Shown: positions 60,740 through 64,000 of the stretch, in pieces
Position numbering within the stretch: the stretch's first letter is position 1
Layout: the number at the start of each line of letters is the position of its first letter
Source: Gemmatimonadetes bacterium 2013_60CM_65_52
GTDB lineage: Bacteria; Gemmatimonadota; Gemmatimonadetes; Gemmatimonadales; Gemmatimonadaceae
NCBI GenBank assembly: GCA_002215645.1
Contig: NGFI01000005.1
Span: 1 to 64,000, forward strand
DNA: 64,000 bases
Direction: 5' to 3'
The notes under the pieces: generated by a model
Database searches by the model: none
What the model was told of the DNA's origin: nothing
The model's input: only the letters and a program-made list of their open reading frames with translations
Translations under genes and position numbers: made by a program

Positions 60740-61585
60740 CTAGTAGAACTTCAGCCCGACAGTGATCGGCCAGTAGTGCGAGTTGCCGTTCGTCGTCGCA
60801 ACGGTCGTGTACTTGGTTTCGACGTACCAGTGCAGATCCCACATCGTCCAGTCGAGCCCCGCGCCGGCGTTGTAGTTCCAGAAGAGACTCTTGTCGCCAC
60901 GGAAGTTGGCGGCACCCGCCGTGCTGGACAGGGTCAGGCCGGGATAGTTGAGATACGTATCCGAGCCGGCCGTGACGATCTTGCTACTCGAGTTCCGGAA
61001 CGGCAGGAAGTCGGTGAACTTGTCCACGCCGCCGCCACCCATGAAATAGACGACGGGATTGAGATCGCTCCGTCGGTCGAGCGGGAAGCGGAGCACGACG
61101 TCCGCATTGCCCTCCCAGAGCTTCGGGCTCGGGCACGACGGACAGTCCGTCGCCCGATGGCCGAAGAAGTCCCCGAGCGCGTCAACGCGAAGTCCGAGCG
61201 CACCGTCCTTGGGGAACCATCCCAGGATGCCCTGGATGGCGGGACCGTCCTTCGTCGTGTTACGCCAGTCGTTCATCGGAACAGCCACGCCGGCGCCGAG
61301 CCCGAAGTACAGGCCCGGAAGCCGGTGCAGCGGAAGCGTCTGCATCACGGTGTCCACGCGGAGCCGTTCGACGGTCCGCACCACGGTATCCGTGCGCCCG
61401 CGAATCGTTACCGTGTCGACGCGCACGATTCGCACGGTGTCGATCTTGGGCGCCTCCGCCGGCTGCTCCTTCCGCACGGGAATTCGCCGCTGTGAGGCCG
61501 CCTGCGCTGATGCGATCGTCGCGTTACCGGTCGTTACGGCGGCAGCGAGGCCGAGTGCACACAGCACAAAATTTCTGGTCTTCAT
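60740..61585 (-). CDS. Outer-membrane beta-barrel protein
   Basis: This is a 281-aa exported protein with a signal peptide (MKTRNFVLCALGLAAAV...SAQA). A linker of VDTV-type repeats (DTVRIVRVDTVTIRG...LRVDTV) is followed by an OmpA-like beta-barrel: PGLYFGLGAGVAVPMNDW, GNADVVLRFPLDRRS and the end ITVGLKFY, whose terminal aromatic is the sorting signal for the outer membrane. GGAGG is 6 nt before the ATG at 61585. Function is unknown; barrels of this size in these bacteria often serve as structural or protective proteins. Confidence 0.85.
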   Translation of the reverse strand: MKTRNFVLCALGLAAAVTTGNATIASAQAASQRRIPVRKEQPAEAPKIDTVRIVRVDTVTIRGRTDTVVRTVERLRVDTVMQTLPLHRLPGLYFGLGAGVAVPMNDWRNTTKDGPAIQGILGWFPKDGALGLRVDALGDFFGHRATDCPSCPSPKLWEGNADVVLRFPLDRRSDLNPVVYFMGGGGVDKFTDFLPFRNSSSKIVTAGSDTYLNYPGLTLSSTAGAANFRGDKSLFWNYNAGAGLDWTMWDLHWYVETKYTTVATTNGNSHYWPITVGLKFY

Positions 61586-61850
61586 TCTTGTCCTCCGTCG
61601 CCTTCGCCCAATGTTCTCGTTCCCCGCGGGCGAGGTTGCGGGTGCGACGAGGGTCGTCGCGGGTCTGCCGCGCTCGGGGAATGGCAGACCTCGTGCCGCG
61701 GCGTTCGAAACACGCGGGCAAGCTGGACCTTTTCTCGCCGCAGCACGTTTCAAAAGTGTCAACGGCCGAGTCCGCCTCTGTTGCAACGGCGCTCACCTGA
61801 CCAGTTTTTTGAGGTGATGCAGGTGTCCCTTCAGCCACTCGGAGTCGCTC

Positions 61851-63143
61851 ATGTTCCCGTTCCGCGCCGTGCTCGCGGTCGTCGCCGCGACATCGCTGAC
61901 ACTTCCCGCCGCCCGCACGCCGCGGGCGAATCGTTCCCACGCTGACGCAAGGGCGGCAGCCAAGCCGCGCTGCGCACCTGACAATGGCGGCCTGACGCTG
62001 CCCGCAGGCTTCTGCGCGCTCGTCGTGGCGGATAATCTCGGCCAGCCGCGGCATCTCACCGTACTCTCCAACGGCGACATCGTCGCGTCGTCGCAACGCG
62101 CCGGTGTGATCGTGCTGCGCGACACGTCGGGCGACGGCCGCGCCGACATCGTGAAGGAGTGGGGCGGGGGCTATCGCTCGTCCGAGGTGGTCCTGCACGG
62201 CGGATATCTCTACGTCGACGCGACCACCGCAATTCTGCGCTATCCGTTCACCGTGGGCTCACTGACGCCGTCAGGGCCCGCCGACACGCTGATCAGCGGC
62301 CTGCCCGGAAACGGCCATTCCGCGAAGCCGTTCGTCATCGCCGACGACGGGACGCTGTACATGAACATCGGATCGGGCACCAACAGTTGTCAGAAGGCCG
62401 ACCGTCAGCTCGAGATCCCGGGCAACGATCCGTGCGTGGAGCGCACTACGCGCGCGGGCATCTGGGCCTTCCGTACGGATCGCCTCAACCAGCATCCGAG
62501 CGACGGCGTGCATTTCGGCGCCGGCATCCGCAACGCCATGGGGATGGCGATTCACCCGGGTGACAACACGCTGTTCGTCACGCAGCACGGACGCGACCAG
62601 CTCGCGCAGAACTGGCCGAAGCTCTTCGACGAAGCCAAGAGCGCAGAGACCCCGGCGGAGGAGCTGTTCAACGTCACCAAGGGTGACGACTTCGGCTGGC
62701 CCTACTGCTACTATGACCGCCAGATCGGACGAAAGGTGCTCGCGCCCGAATACGGCGGTGACGGCAAGACCGTCGGCCGCTGCACATCGATGAAGGGGAA
62801 CGTTGCGTCCTTTCCGGGGCACTGGGCGCCGAACGGACTGCTCTTCTATACCGGTTCGCAATTTCCAGCCAAGTATCGGAACGGCGCGTTCATCGCGTTC
62901 CACGGCTCGTGGAATCGCGCGCCATTGCCGCAGGCGGGATACAACATCGTCTTCCAGCCGCTGAACGGTGACAAGGCCGCCGGCGACTTCGAGGTGTTCG
63001 CAACCGGATTCAAGCCCGCGGAAGGCACCACGGGTACGTTGCGCCGTCCCACTGGGCTGGCGACCGGTCCCGACGGATCACTTTACATCGGAGATGACGC
63101 CAGCGGCCGCATCTGGCGCGTGATGTATACGGGTCCGCGCTGA
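61851..63143 (+). CDS. PQQ-type soluble sugar dehydrogenase (sorbosone dehydrogenase-like)
   Basis: This is a 430-aa exported protein of the soluble glucose dehydrogenase/L-sorbosone dehydrogenase beta-propeller family. A signal peptide (FRAVLAVVAATSLTLPAA) precedes LPAGFCALVVADNLGQPRHLTVLSNGD, GNGHSAKPFVIADDGTLYMNIGSG, GIRNAMGMAIHPGDNTLFVTQHGRDQ, DFGWPYCYYD, and GSWNRAPLPQAGY, which are the family's PQQ- and calcium-site blocks. It should oxidise sugars in the periplasm, passing electrons to the respiratory chain. GGAG is 6 nt before the ATG. It diverges from the barrel gene through a 265-bp region. Confidence 0.9.
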   Translation: MFPFRAVLAVVAATSLTLPAARTPRANRSHADARAAAKPRCAPDNGGLTLPAGFCALVVADNLGQPRHLTVLSNGDIVASSQRAGVIVLRDTSGDGRADIVKEWGGGYRSSEVVLHGGYLYVDATTAILRYPFTVGSLTPSGPADTLISGLPGNGHSAKPFVIADDGTLYMNIGSGTNSCQKADRQLEIPGNDPCVERTTRAGIWAFRTDRLNQHPSDGVHFGAGIRNAMGMAIHPGDNTLFVTQHGRDQLAQNWPKLFDEAKSAETPAEELFNVTKGDDFGWPYCYYDRQIGRKVLAPEYGGDGKTVGRCTSMKGNVASFPGHWAPNGLLFYTGSQFPAKYRNGAFIAFHGSWNRAPLPQAGYNIVFQPLNGDKAAGDFEVFATGFKPAEGTTGTLRRPTGLATGPDGSLYIGDDASGRIWRVMYTGPR

Positions 63144-63167
63144 TCGGTGAATCCGTGTATCTTGCGG

Positions 63168-63190
63168 GCTCCGGCAGAAGCTGCCGGAGC
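63168..63190 (+). promoter_or_regulatory. Perfect 10-bp hairpin in leader of tal
   Basis: GCTCCGGCAG and CTGCCGGAGC are exact complements with a 3-nt loop (AAG), 25 nt before the transaldolase ATG. A TATCTT -10-like box lies just upstream (63158-63163), so the hairpin would form the 5' end of the mRNA. It lacks a U-tract, so it is more likely a 5'-stabilising or regulatory stem than a terminator of the preceding gene. Confidence 0.55.
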
Positions 63191-63214
63191 TCGCCCTTCG
63201 ACGCCGAGTTAGCG

Positions 63215-64000
63215 ATGTCCACCAACCGCCTGCAACGCCTGCACGATGCCGGCCAGTCCATCTGGCTGGATTTCATCGACCGCACGATGCTCCGCAACGG
63301 GGATCTCCGCCGCCGGATTCAGGAGGACGCCCTCACGGGCATGACGTCGAACCCGACGATCTTCGAGAAGGCACTCGCGGAAGGCGTGGCGTATGACGAC
63401 CAGCTCAAGAGCGCGGATCCCGAGCTGTCGCCGCACGACCTGTTCGAGCTGATCGAGACGACCGACGTACGCGATGCATGCGATCAGTTCATGCCGGTGT
63501 ACGAGGCCACCTCGGGCGGCGACGGATTCGTGTCCATCGAGGTATCCCCTGGCGCGGCCAACAGCGCGGCGGAAACGATCGCCGAGGGGCAGCGCCTGTG
63601 GTCCATGGTCGATCGCCCGAACGTGCTGATCAAAGTGCCCGGCACCGCCGAGGGCGCGGTCGCTGTTCGCGCGCTCATCAGCCAGGGCATCAACGTGAAC
63701 ATCACGTTGCTCTTCGCCATCGAGGCGCACAAACGCGTCATCGACGCCTACATGGCGGGCCTCGAGGATCGCCGCGCGGCCGGCAAGCCCATCGATCGCC
63801 TCGCCTCGGTGGCTTCGTTCTTTGTCAGTCGCGTGGACACCGAGATCGACAAGCGGCTCGAGGCACTCGCGGCCAAGGCCACGGCACCCGAGCAGGCACG
63901 GATCCTCGCGCAGCGCGGCAAGGCGGCCGTGGCCAACGCGCAGCTCGCGTACAAGCTGTTCCTCGGGGAGTTCTCGTCGCCGCGATGGGCGGCGCTCAAG
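63215..64000 (+). CDS. tal: Transaldolase, N-terminal part (cut by window edge)
   Basis: This is transaldolase of the pentose phosphate pathway, which moves a dihydroxyacetone unit between sugar phosphates. The 262 residues seen include LQRLHDAGQSIWLDFIDRTML, the substrate-binding DALTGMTSNPTIFEKALA, and the Schiff-base lysine in NVLIKVPGT. The family type is that in which transaldolase may be fused to glucose-6-phosphate isomerase, but the 3' part is beyond the window. The frame is open to the last base. ATG at 63215 has only a weak ribosome-binding site. Confidence 0.95.
   Translation, partial: MSTNRLQRLHDAGQSIWLDFIDRTMLRNGDLRRRIQEDALTGMTSNPTIFEKALAEGVAYDDQLKSADPELSPHDLFELIETTDVRDACDQFMPVYEATSGGDGFVSIEVSPGAANSAAETIAEGQRLWSMVDRPNVLIKVPGTAEGAVAVRALISQGINVNITLLFAIEAHKRVIDAYMAGLEDRRAAGKPIDRLASVASFFVSRVDTEIDKRLEALAAKATAPEQARILAQRGKAAVANAQLAYKLFLGEFSSPRWAALK

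Noticed and set aside
1-64000. tRNA, rRNA, CRISPR array, IS element or prophage
   Set aside because: Scanned by eye for TPsiC-loop words, regularly spaced short repeats, transposase motifs and phage genes; none was convincing. A covariance-model scan was not possible.

Overview
The window is a single stretch of high-GC chromosome from a Gram-negative-type (diderm) heterotrophic bacterium. The best guess is a member of the Gemmatimonadota, possibly Acidobacteriota. The clues are the mix of families: DUF5916/CBM9 outer-membrane proteins, Tat-exported Gfo/Idh/MocA and GMC oxidoreductases, many lipoproteins, PafA-like phosphatases, M1 and M49-like peptidases, several YkuD L,D-transpeptidases, and DUF2911, DUF4956 and DUF1343 proteins. 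I see no rRNA, tRNA, CRISPR array, prophage or IS element, and gene density is high. Both edges cut a gene: glycerol kinase on the left and transaldolase on the right.

Layout. 1-4.2 kb: the end of glpK, then a visibly less GC-rich patch holding a small lipoprotein and a secreted trypsin-like protease, abutting a 5'-truncated P1-family peptidase. 4.2-7.8 kb: a DinB protein, then a serine hydrolase / YVTN beta-propeller / cupin transcription unit. 7.8-10.4 kb: cysK and a GH29 fucosidase diverge from a shared promoter region carrying a perfect 9+9 bp palindrome. A 27-bp-armed inverted repeat closes the fucosidase gene. 10.4-16.1 kb (minus strand): FAD oxidoreductase, 5'-3' exonuclease, sugar nucleotidyltransferase, GHMP/galactokinase-like kinase and a GH109-like oxidoreductase, tightly packed. 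16.3-20.6 kb: small proteins (two DinB-like, VOC, a 50-aa basic protein missed by long-ORF searches) and an acyltransferase-like membrane protein. 20.7-26 kb: two cell-wall or glycan hydrolases (phosphodiester glycosidase, NamZ-type muramidase), a PLP decarboxylase and a GH16 glucanase. 25.7-28.8 kb: a three-gene oxidoreductase unit (subunit 3, GMC oxidoreductase, TIM-barrel protein), likely for keto-sugar/glycoside metabolism. 29-36.4 kb: a DUF5916 outer-membrane protein, a lipoprotein, a hybrid sensor kinase overlapping an aminotransferase gene, and another lipoprotein.

36.5-44.3 kb: the most interesting locus, a nine-gene co-directional unit. It encodes two alpha/beta hydrolases, two ATP-grasp-like ligases, a YbdK-type carboxylate-amine ligase, a class I gamma-glutamyl hydrolase, a DUF2911 lipoprotein, PPK2 and DUF1697. 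It looks like a pathway that builds and trims an unidentified amide-linked (probably gamma-glutamyl or peptide-like) metabolite.

44.3-64 kb: a PafA-like phosphatase, a DUF4956-CotH pair, DoxX, VOC, a glycine-zipper miniprotein, a surface-adhesin-E-like protein, a DEAD-box helicase, three L,D-transpeptidases, two metallopeptidases, a TRIC-type channel, a DinB protein, an outer-membrane barrel, a PQQ-type sugar dehydrogenase and transaldolase. The convergent gap at 59.47-59.71 kb is filled by a nested palindromic, tandemly duplicated element.

Much of the gene content faces the periplasm or cell surface: polysaccharide and glycoside breakdown, peptide breakdown and peptidoglycan remodelling. 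Starts were chosen from ribosome-binding sites, signal peptides and overlaps; those without a clear ribosome-binding site are flagged.
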